Source: Candidatus Amphirhobacter heronislandensis (GTDB lineage: Bacteria > Pseudomonadota > Gammaproteobacteria > Tethybacterales > Tethybacteraceae). From it: a DNA stretch of 47,075 nucleotides. The DNA lies in contig MEIE01000005.1 in the NCBI GenBank assembly GCA_001750625.1, positions 1-47,075 on the forward strand. The letters run 5' to 3'. The notes beneath the pieces are model-generated. The model did not search any database. It had not been told where the DNA came from and saw only the letters and a list, made by a program, of their open reading frames with translations. Below are positions 39,614-47,075 of the stretch, piece by piece (the first letter of the stretch is position 1; every line of letters starts with the position of its first letter). Position numbers and translations under genes: made by a program.

Positions 39614-40837
39614 ATGGCCTGGACCATCATGCCTGAACGACCAGCCCCAGACCCCAAGGCCGCGCCCTGGTGGCGGCGGCCGCGCACGCGCGGCTATTTC
39701 TACCAGGCCATGGTGGTGGTCGGCACGCTGTACCTGCTGTACGTGCTGGTGAGCAACACGGTCGCGAACCTGCGCGACCGCAGCATCAAGACCAGCTTTG
39801 CTTTTTTGGAAGAGACGGCGACCTTCGCCATCCCGCTGAACTTCTTCCCGTTCTGGGACTTCACCTTGGGCGAATCGGTCTACTGGGACGTCTTCATCAT
39901 CGGCGTCCAGAACACCATCATCATCACCCTGCTCGGCATCCCGACCGCGACCATCCTCGGCCTGACGCTGGGCGTGACCATGCTGTCGCCGAACTTCCTG
40001 CTGCGCAAGCTGTCGACCGGCTTCGTCGAGATCTTCCGCAACACGCCGCTGCTGCTGCAGCTGCTGTTCTGGCACTTCGCCTTCTTCCCGCCGATCTACA
40101 ACAGCCTGCCGCCGGTGCGCGAGAGCATCCTCACCGGCGGCATGGTGATCAACAGCGCGGGCATCTACCTGCCGGCGCCGACGCTGGCGGGCTCGGCGGG
40201 CTGGGCGCTGGCGGCGTTCTTGGCGGTCGCGGCGGTCGCGGCGGTGATGCTGGCGCGCCACGCCCACCGGCGGCGGATGGAGACCGGCGTGGGCTTGCCG
40301 ACCGGCACCTACATCGTGGGGATCTTCGTGCTGGCGCTGGCCGCCTTCATGTTCTTTTTCGGCGACCAGGTCGGGGTCGACCTGCCGGAGAAGAAGGGCC
40401 TGAACTACCGCGGCGGCATGCGGCCGACCAAGGAGATCATCTCGCTGTGGTTCGGCCTGACGGTCTACACCTCGACCTACATCGCCGAGAACGTCCGCGG
40501 CGGCATCCTGTCGGTGAATCCGGGGCAGAGCGAGGCGGGCATGGCGCTGGGCCTGAGCCGGGTGCTGCGCATGAAGCTGGTGGTCCTGCCGCAGGCGCTG
40601 CGGGTGATCATCCCGCCGACGATCAGCCAGTACCTGAACCTGACGAAGAACTCCTCGCTGGCGGTGGCGGTGGGCTATCCGGACATCACCAACATCTGGC
40701 TGGGGATCGCGCTCAACCAGACCGGCCAGGCTTTGATCATCGTCTTCATGACCATCGTGGTCTACGAGACCATCAACGCGCTGACCTCGCTGGCGACCAA
40801 CCTGTACAACCGCAGCGTGCAGATCCAGGAGCGCTGA
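39614..40837 (+). CDS. aapQ: Amino acid ABC transporter permease (alternative start 39629)
   Basis: VEIFRNTPLLLQLLFWHFAFFP, AENVRGGILSVNPGQSEAGMALGL EAA loop. Confidence 0.92.
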   Translation: MAWTIMPERPAPDPKAAPWWRRPRTRGYFYQAMVVVGTLYLLYVLVSNTVANLRDRSIKTSFAFLEETATFAIPLNFFPFWDFTLGESVYWDVFIIGVQNTIIITLLGIPTATILGLTLGVTMLSPNFLLRKLSTGFVEIFRNTPLLLQLLFWHFAFFPPIYNSLPPVRESILTGGMVINSAGIYLPAPTLAGSAGWALAAFLAVAAVAAVMLARHAHRRRMETGVGLPTGTYIVGIFVLALAAFMFFFGDQVGVDLPEKKGLNYRGGMRPTKEIISLWFGLTVYTSTYIAENVRGGILSVNPGQSEAGMALGLSRVLRMKLVVLPQALRVIIPPTISQYLNLTKNSSLAVAVGYPDITNIWLGIALNQTGQALIIVFMTIVVYETINALTSLATNLYNRSVQIQER

Positions 40838-40838
40838 C

Positions 40839-41972
40839 ATGGACGGCATCAGCCACCGCCACCCCGCGCTGCACTGGCTGCACGTCAACCTGTTCTCGTC
40901 GCCGACCAACACGATCCTGACCCTCCTCGCGGCGCTGCTGCTGTGGCAGCTGGTGCCGCCGGCCCTGAACTGGGCGGTGTTCGAGGCGACCTTCTCCGGC
41001 ACCGATTCGGACGCCTGCAAGTACGTCGACGAGCACGGCGAGAAGGTCGACGCGCCCGGCGCCTGCTGGACCTTCGTCAAGATCCGCTGGCCGCAGTTCC
41101 TGTTCGGGCTGTGGTACACGCGCAACTTCGACCAGGCCTGGCGGCCGGTGCTGGCCTTCGTCCTGGCGCTGGGCATCATCGCGGCGCTGGCGCTGCCGAT
41201 GTTCAGCCACAAGCAGCGCTACCAGATCGCGGCCGGCGCGCTGGTCGTCTACCCCTTCGTCGCCTACGCCCTTTTGAACGGCGCCTGGCTGGGGCTGCCG
41301 GAGGCCAAGACCGCCGACTGGGGCGGCCTGACCCTGACGCTGGTGCTGGCGTCGCTCGGCATCATCGCGGCCTTCCCGCTGGGCGTGTGCCTGGCGCTGG
41401 CGCGGCGCTCGCGCATGCCGGTGGTCAAGGGCTACGCGGTGCTGTGGATCGAGATGTTCCGGGGCATGCCGCTGATCACGCTGCTGTTCATCGCCTCGGT
41501 CATGCTGCCCTACTTCTTCCCCATCGGCACCGAGATCGACAAGGTCGTGCGCGCGATCATCGCGATCACGATCTTCCAGTCGGCGTACACCGCCGAGGCG
41601 ATCCGCGGCGGGCTGAGCGCGGTGCCGCGGGGGCAGTACGAGGCCGCCGAGGCGCTGGGCTTCGGCTTTTGGAAGAGCACCATCCTCATCACGCTGCCCC
41701 AGGCGCTGAAGATCTCGATCCCGGCGATCATGAACTCCTTCATCCAGCTGTTCAAGGACACCTCGCTGGTGCTGATCATCGGCCTGCTGGAGCTGTTGAA
41801 CATCATCCAGGTCGCGGCGCGCTCGTCGCAGTGGAAGGGCTACGAGGCGGAGGGCTACATCTTCGCGGCGGCGACCTTCTTCTTCTTCTGCTACAGCATG
41901 TCGCTGTACTCGCGGGGGCTGGAGCGGCGGCTGGACACCTCGCTCGCGGCGCGGCGGGCGCAGCAGGACTGA
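40839..41972 (+). CDS. aapM: Amino acid ABC transporter permease
   Basis: [49 protein letters not shown] loop. Confidence 0.92.
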   Translation: MDGISHRHPALHWLHVNLFSSPTNTILTLLAALLLWQLVPPALNWAVFEATFSGTDSDACKYVDEHGEKVDAPGACWTFVKIRWPQFLFGLWYTRNFDQAWRPVLAFVLALGIIAALALPMFSHKQRYQIAAGALVVYPFVAYALLNGAWLGLPEAKTADWGGLTLTLVLASLGIIAAFPLGVCLALARRSRMPVVKGYAVLWIEMFRGMPLITLLFIASVMLPYFFPIGTEIDKVVRAIIAITIFQSAYTAEAIRGGLSAVPRGQYEAAEALGFGFWKSTILITLPQALKISIPAIMNSFIQLFKDTSLVLIIGLLELLNIIQVAARSSQWKGYEAEGYIFAAATFFFFCYSMSLYSRGLERRLDTSLAARRAQQD

Positions 41973-42012
41973 GGCCGGACGTAATAGAATCGGCCGGCGG
42001 GAAGCACTTGAC

Positions 42013-42804
42013 ATGACCGAAGCGAACGGCGGCGGCGCGCAGGAAAAAAGCGCGGAGTCCATCATCCAGATCCGGGGCCTGAACAAATGGTTCGGCCCGC
42101 AGCTGCACGTGCTGCGCGACATCGACCTCGACGTCAAGGTGGGCGAGAAGATCGTGATCTGCGGCCCCTCCGGCTCGGGCAAGTCGACCCTGATCCGCTG
42201 CATCAACCGCCTCGAACACCACCAAAAGGGCAGCATCATCGTCGACGGCACCGAGCTGACCGAGGACCTCAAGAGCATCGACGAGGTCCGCCGGGACGTC
42301 GGCATGGTCTTCCAGCACTTCAACCTGTTCCCGCATCTGACCATCCTCGACAACCTGATCCTCGCGCCGGTGTGGGTCAAGAAGGAGCCCAAGGCCAAGG
42401 CGACCGAGACCGCGATGCACTACCTCGAGCGGGTCAAGATCCCCGAGCAGGCGCACAAGTATCCCGGCCAGCTCTCCGGCGGCCAGCAGCAGCGGGTCGC
42501 GATCGCGCGGGCGCTGTGCATGAACCCGAAGATCATGCTGTTCGACGAGCCGACCTCGGCGCTGGACCCGGAGATGATCTCCGAGGTCCTGGACGTGATG
42601 GCCGAGCTGGCGCGCGAGGGCATGACGATGCTGGTGGTGACCCACGAGATGGGCTTCGCCAGCCAGGTCGCCGACTGCGTGATCTTCATGGACGAAGGCA
42701 GCATCGTCGAGTGCAGCGAGCCGGGCAAGGTCGAGGAGTTTTTCAAGCATCCGACCAACGAGCGGACCCAGAAATTCTTCGGCCAGATCCTGCATCATAT
42801 ATAA
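42013..42804 (+). CDS. aapP: Amino acid ABC transporter ATP-binding protein
   Basis: Walker [40 protein letters not shown]. Confidence 0.96.
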   Translation: MTEANGGGAQEKSAESIIQIRGLNKWFGPQLHVLRDIDLDVKVGEKIVICGPSGSGKSTLIRCINRLEHHQKGSIIVDGTELTEDLKSIDEVRRDVGMVFQHFNLFPHLTILDNLILAPVWVKKEPKAKATETAMHYLERVKIPEQAHKYPGQLSGGQQQRVAIARALCMNPKIMLFDEPTSALDPEMISEVLDVMAELAREGMTMLVVTHEMGFASQVADCVIFMDEGSIVECSEPGKVEEFFKHPTNERTQKFFGQILHHI

Positions 42805-42827
42805 TAAGCGGCGGCAGAGCATCTGAC

Positions 42828-42965
42828 ATGGCACACCTCACTTACCGGCCCTCGCGCGTCAAGCGCAAGCGCAAGCATGGCTTCCGCAAGCGCATGCGGA
42901 CCAAAAGCGGCCGCGCCATCATCAACGCCCACCGCCGCAAAGGCAGCAGGCGCCTGGCCGTCTGA
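42828..42965 (+). CDS. rpmH: Ribosomal protein bL34
   Basis: [45 protein letters not shown]. Confidence 0.98.
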   Translation: MAHLTYRPSRVKRKRKHGFRKRMRTKSGRAIINAHRRKGSRRLAV

Positions 42966-42969
42966 CATA

Positions 42970-43317
42970 TTGTCCCCCTGGCGGGACCATCGCCTGCGCG
43001 GACGGCATTTCGCGGACGTTTTCGCCAAGGGCAGCGCCATCAATGGACGGCTCCTGCGCATCCACTACCTCGATTCGGGCGCCGGCCCGGCCCGGCTGGG
43101 CATGGCGGTCAGCAAGAAGCGCGCCGGCAATATCGTCCAGGTCAACCGAATCCGGCGGCGCGTCCGCGAGCAGTTCCGGCTCCGCAAGGGGAAGCTGGCG
43201 GGCATGATGCTGGCGGTGGTGCTGCGGGCCGACTGCCGCACTGAGGACGACGCCCGGGCGGCGGCGGCGGAGTGCCGCGGCCTGCTGGAGAAGCTGGCGA
43301 AGCGCAAAGAACGATGA
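42970..43317 (+). CDS. rnpA: Ribonuclease P protein component
   Basis: GMAVSKKRAGNIVQVNRIRRRVREQFR; between rpmH and yidC; TTG start proposed. Confidence 0.93.
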   Translation: MSPWRDHRLRGRHFADVFAKGSAINGRLLRIHYLDSGAGPARLGMAVSKKRAGNIVQVNRIRRRVREQFRLRKGKLAGMMLAVVLRADCRTEDDARAAAAECRGLLEKLAKRKER

Positions 43318-45002
43318 ACCGGGACTTCATGCGGCTGCTGGTGACGGGGGCCTTCGCCTTCAGCTGCCTGCTGCTGTACCAGCGCTGGGTGGCGCACCAG
43401 CAGGAGCGCATCGAGGACATCCTGGTGGGCGATTCGCCCCCGAGCGAAGCCGCGGCCCGCCCGCCCGCGGCCGCCGCCCCGGCCCCGGCCGCGAGCGACG
43501 AAGCCGTCCCCGAGGTGACCCAGCAGCTGACGACGCCCGCGTCCGACCCCGAAGACGAGCTGCCGGCCGCGACGCCGGCGCCCGCCGCCGCCGCCCCGGC
43601 CGCGGTGGTGGCGACGATCGCCAACGAGACCGTCAGCGCCAGCTTCAACGCCGGCGGCGACCTCGTGCGGCTGGAGATGCCGATGCACCGGGTGAGCCTC
43701 AACGGCCCGCCGCTGCCGCTGTTCCTGGACACGCCCTCGCACCATCTGTATCCGCAGACCGGGCTGCTGGGCGACGGCCTGCCGACGCATCAGGACGCCG
43801 GCTGGCGCTACAGCGAGGATCTGTCCAGCCCCGGGCAGGCGGCGAGCGTCTGGACCGGCGGCGGCGTCCGGATCACCCGCAGCTACGTCCTGACGCCCGA
43901 GCCCTACCAGCTGTCGGTGGTGCACGTCGTTGAAAACAATTCGCAAAATCAGATAGCTGGCCACGTCTATTACCAGTTCATCCGGGACGGCGCCGAGCCG
44001 CTGTCGTACGCCTCGACCATCCCCTCCTTCTACGGCGCGGCGATCTACACCGAAGCAGACAAGTACCAGAAATTCGATTTCGACGAGTTCAGCGACAGCT
44101 ATCCGAAGCGGGTCGAGGACGGCTGGATCGGCTTCATCCAGCGCTATTTCATGGCGGTGTGGCTGGACAGCGGCGAGGCGCGGGAGAACTCGATGCGCAA
44201 CCTGCCGAACGGCGACGTGGCGATCGGCATCATCCGGCCGCTGGCGCCGGTCCCACCAGGGGCGGCCGCGACCGTCGCCCAGGTCATGTACGCCGGCGCG
44301 CTGGAGCAGCGCATCCTCAAGAACATCGACGAGGAGCTGGGCCGCAACCTGAGCCTGGCGGTGGACTACGGCTGGCTGACGCTGCTGGCGGCGCCGCTGT
44401 TCTCCCTGCTGGACCTGATCCATCAGGGCGTCGGCAACTGGGGGCTGGCGATCGTGCTGCTGACGGTGCTGATCAAGCTGGTGTTCTTCCCGCTGTCGGC
44501 GAAGTCCTACCGCTCGATGGCGCGGCTGCGCAAGGTCACGCCGCAGCTGCAGGCGATCCGCGAGCGCTACAAGGACAAGCGCGAGGAGTTCCAAAAGGCG
44601 ACCATGGAGCTGTACCGCAAGGAGAAGATCAACCCCTTCGGCGGCTGCCTGCCGATCCTGATCCAGATTCCGGTCTTCATCGCCCTGTACTGGATGCTGC
44701 TCGAAGCGGTCGAGCTGCGCCAGGCGCCGCTGGGGCTGTGGATCGGCGACCTGTCGAGCCCGGACCCCTTCTACGTGCTGCCGCTGCTGCTGGGCGTGGC
44801 GATGTACGGCCAGTTCAAGCTCAATCCGGCGCCGACGGACCCGACGCAGGCGATGATCATGAAAATCATGCCGGTGGGCTTCGCGGCCTTTTCGATCATC
44901 ATGCCCTCGGGGCTGGTGCTTTACTGGATCGCCAACACGGCGCTCTCGATCGCCCAGCAGTGGCAGATCACCCGCAGCATTGACGGCCCGCGGCGCAAAT
45001 AG
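43314..45002 (+). CDS. yidC: Membrane protein insertase YidC
   Basis: ATGA overlap with rnpA; MNRDFMRLLVTGAFAF, NWGLAIVLLTVLIKLVFFPLSAKSYRSMARLRKVTPQLQ, NPFGGCLPILIQIPVFIALYWML. Confidence 0.97.
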   Translation: MNRDFMRLLVTGAFAFSCLLLYQRWVAHQQERIEDILVGDSPPSEAAARPPAAAAPAPAASDEAVPEVTQQLTTPASDPEDELPAATPAPAAAAPAAVVATIANETVSASFNAGGDLVRLEMPMHRVSLNGPPLPLFLDTPSHHLYPQTGLLGDGLPTHQDAGWRYSEDLSSPGQAASVWTGGGVRITRSYVLTPEPYQLSVVHVVENNSQNQIAGHVYYQFIRDGAEPLSYASTIPSFYGAAIYTEADKYQKFDFDEFSDSYPKRVEDGWIGFIQRYFMAVWLDSGEARENSMRNLPNGDVAIGIIRPLAPVPPGAAATVAQVMYAGALEQRILKNIDEELGRNLSLAVDYGWLTLLAAPLFSLLDLIHQGVGNWGLAIVLLTVLIKLVFFPLSAKSYRSMARLRKVTPQLQAIRERYKDKREEFQKATMELYRKEKINPFGGCLPILIQIPVFIALYWMLLEAVELRQAPLGLWIGDLSSPDPFYVLPLLLGVAMYGQFKLNPAPTDPTQAMIMKIMPVGFAAFSIIMPSGLVLYWIANTALSIAQQWQITRSIDGPRRK

Positions 45003-46293
45003 CGGCGAGCTGATCGCGGCCGCGGCGACGGCCCAGGGCAAGGGCGCCATCGGCATCGTGCGCCTGTCGGGGACCGGCGCCGCGGCGCTGGCGAAGCGGC
45101 TGCTCGACCGGCCGCCCCGGCCCGGCCGCGTCAACCGCCGCCGCTTTTTGGCCGCCGACGGCGGCGTCATCGACGAAGGCCTGGTGCTGGCCTTCCGCGC
45201 GCCGCGCTCCTTCACCGGCGAGGACATGCTCGAGCTGCATGGCCACGGCGGGACCGCGGTGCTGCAGGCCCTGCTCGCGCGCTGCATCGAGCTCGGCGCC
45301 CGGCTCGCCGAGCCCGGCGAGTTCGCGCTGCGGGCCTTCGGCAACGGCAAGATCGATCTGACCCAGGCCGAGGGCATCGCGGACCTGATCAACGCGACCA
45401 GCGCCCGCGCCGCGCGGCTCGCGGCGGCGAGCATGGGCGGCGCCCTGCGGGCCGCCCTCGACGGCCTCGGCGCCGAGCTGCTGGCGGCGCGGGGCCAGCT
45501 CGAGGCCGCGATCGACTTCGGCGAGGACGTGGACTTCGGCGGCAAACACCAGCGCCGCCTGCGCGCCGACCTCAAGCGCCTGAGCGCGCGCGCCGCGGCG
45601 CTGCTGGCCGAATGCCGGCGGGCGGCGGCCTGCCAGGAAGGCGCGAGCATCGCGCTGGTCGGGCGGCCGAACGCGGGCAAGTCGAGCCTGCTGAACGCGC
45701 TGGCGGGCCGGGACGCGGCGATCGTCGACGGCCGGCCCGGGACCACCCGCGACGTGGTGACGGCGACGGTGGAGATCGACGGCGTCGCCGCGACGGTCTA
45801 CGACACCGCGGGGCTGCGCGACGGCGGCTCGAAGGTCGAGCGCGAAGGCATGCGGCGCGCCCGGCGGCGGCAGGAGGAGGCCGACGTGGTGGTCCTGGTC
45901 CAGGACGTCCGGGACGAGCGGCCGGCGGCGGCGGCGCACGACGTCCTCGCGCTCAACAAGATCGACCTGCTGCCGCAGCGGCCGCGGGCCGGCGGCAAAA
46001 AGGTGCCGGTGGCGGCGAAGACCGGCGCCGGCCTGCCCGCCCTGCGGCGGGCGCTGGCGCGGGCGCTGGGGCGCGGCGGAGGCGACGAGCCGGCCTTCTT
46101 GGCGCGGGCGCGGCACGTCCGGGCCCTCGAGGAGGCCGCGGCGGCGCTGGCGGCGGCGGCGGCCGGCGGCGAGCTGGTGGCGGCGGCCGAGGAGCTGCGG
46201 CGCGCCCAGGAGCGGCTGGGGACGATCACCGGCGCGGTGGGCGTCGAGGACCTGCTCGGCGAGATCTTCGCCCGGTTCTGCATAGGGAAATAA
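44980..46293 (+). CDS. mnmE: tRNA modification GTPase MnmE/TrmE
   Basis: IAAAATAQGKGAIGIVRLSG, ALVGRPNAGKSSLLNAL, VDGRPGTTRDVV, DTAGLRD, C-terminal FCIGK; TTG start. Confidence 0.96.
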   Translation: MTARGANSGELIAAAATAQGKGAIGIVRLSGTGAAALAKRLLDRPPRPGRVNRRRFLAADGGVIDEGLVLAFRAPRSFTGEDMLELHGHGGTAVLQALLARCIELGARLAEPGEFALRAFGNGKIDLTQAEGIADLINATSARAARLAAASMGGALRAALDGLGAELLAARGQLEAAIDFGEDVDFGGKHQRRLRADLKRLSARAAALLAECRRAAACQEGASIALVGRPNAGKSSLLNALAGRDAAIVDGRPGTTRDVVTATVEIDGVAATVYDTAGLRDGGSKVEREGMRRARRRQEEADVVVLVQDVRDERPAAAAHDVLALNKIDLLPQRPRAGGKKVPVAAKTGAGLPALRRALARALGRGGGDEPAFLARARHVRALEEAAAALAAAAAGGELVAAAEELRRAQERLGTITGAVGVEDLLGEIFARFCIGK

Positions 46294-46299
46294 TAAAAT
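46294..46299 (+). promoter_or_regulatory. -10 element TAAAAT immediately after the mnmE stop
   Basis: TAATAAAATCAGCGGC-ATG: hexamer ends 7 nt before ATG 46307. Confidence 0.5.
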
Positions 46300-46306
46300 C
46301 AGCGGC

Positions 46307-47075
46307 ATGAAAACCCTCTCCATCCGCCTCGCGCTGCGCGGACTCTGCCTGGCGGCCCTCGCGGCGGCGCCCGGCGCCGGCGCGCAGACCATGAAACTGA
46401 TCCAGGACCGGGACGAGCTCATCTGCGGCGTCTCCGGCCTGCTGACCGGCTTTTCCGCCCCGGACGACAACGGCGTCATGCAGGGCCTGGACGCCGACTT
46501 CTGCCGGGGGCTGGCGGCCGCGGTCCTCGGCGACCAGGACAAGGTGCGCTTCGTCAACCTGACGGCCAAGGAGCGCTTCGAGGCCCTGGCCTCGGGCGAG
46601 GTCGACCTGCTGGCGCGCAACTCGACCCACACCCTGACGCGGGACGCCTCGCTGGGGCTGAACTTCACCTACTACAACTTCATCGACGGCCAGGGCTTCA
46701 TGGTCTTCGAGGACCTGGACGTCAGCAGCGTCCTGCAGCTCGACGGCGCCCGCATCTGCGTGCAGTCGGGGACGACGACCGAATCCAACCTGGCGGACTA
46801 CTTCCGCCAGCACGACATGGAGTACGAGCAGATCACCTACGACAACATGACCGAGGCGACCCGCGGCTTCGAGAACAACTACTGCGACGTGATCACCACC
46901 GACGCCTCGGGGCTGGCCTCGGTGCGCACCGACCTCGCCAACCCGGCGCGGGCGATGATCCTGCCTGAGATCATCTCCAAGGAGCCGCTGGGCCCGGTGG
47001 TCCGGCAGGGCGACGACGAGTTCCTCAACGTGGTCAAGTGGGCGCTGTACGCGATGATCAACGCCGAGGAGCTGG
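46307..47075 (+). CDS. Second AapJ-like amino acid substrate-binding protein (truncated by window edge)
   Basis: My translation: MKTLSIRLALRGLCLAALAAAPGAGAQTMKLIQDRDELICGVSGLLTGFSAPDDNGVMQGLDADFCRGLAAAVL...; not in the ORF track because no stop lies inside the window. Confidence 0.9.
   Translation, partial: MKTLSIRLALRGLCLAALAAAPGAGAQTMKLIQDRDELICGVSGLLTGFSAPDDNGVMQGLDADFCRGLAAAVLGDQDKVRFVNLTAKERFEALASGEVDLLARNSTHTLTRDASLGLNFTYYNFIDGQGFMVFEDLDVSSVLQLDGARICVQSGTTTESNLADYFRQHDMEYEQITYDNMTEATRGFENNYCDVITTDASGLASVRTDLANPARAMILPEIISKEPLGPVVRQGDDEFLNVVKWALYAMINAEEL

Noticed and set aside
42780-43000. Replication origin next to rpmH
   Set aside because: No dnaA gene and no obvious DnaA-box cluster or AT-rich region here.

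Overview
GC-rich proteobacterial chromosome segment, densely packed with core genes. Left to right: leuB(partial)-leuD-sucD-sucC (-), an FNR-type reductase diverging from a sorbosone-dehydrogenase-like gene, map, an Alg9/GT22-like mannosyltransferase, zapE, lpdA, bamE, dapB, ribF, sodB, gcvP-gcvH-gcvT (-) preceded by a tandem glycine riboswitch, xseB-ispA-pcnB-tsaB and a frameshifted family-4 uracil-DNA glycosylase. A lower-GC accessory island (~21.0-26.4 kb) follows: a DUF262/HNH (GmrSD-like) protein with an operator-like promoter, and two paralogous AAA/ABC-type ATPases, one frameshifted and coupled to a small ORF of unknown function. Core genes then resume with leuS, a second giant LeuRS-like ORF, lptE, holA, proA, trkA, trkH, an aapJQMP-type amino-acid ABC transporter, rpmH-rnpA-yidC-mnmE and a second aapJ paralog cut by the window edge. 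The most unusual object is the tandem LeuRS paralog (28917-32711, ~1264 aa). It aligns with the upstream LeuRS along most of its length but has lost the HIGH and KMSKS signatures, keeps editing-domain-like motifs, and carries an inserted 38-residue (114-bp) helical repeat array between catalytic core and anticodon-binding region. Second is the ATPase pair, whose catalytic motifs are degenerate in complementary ways. All family calls come from reading the translations; no database search was possible.
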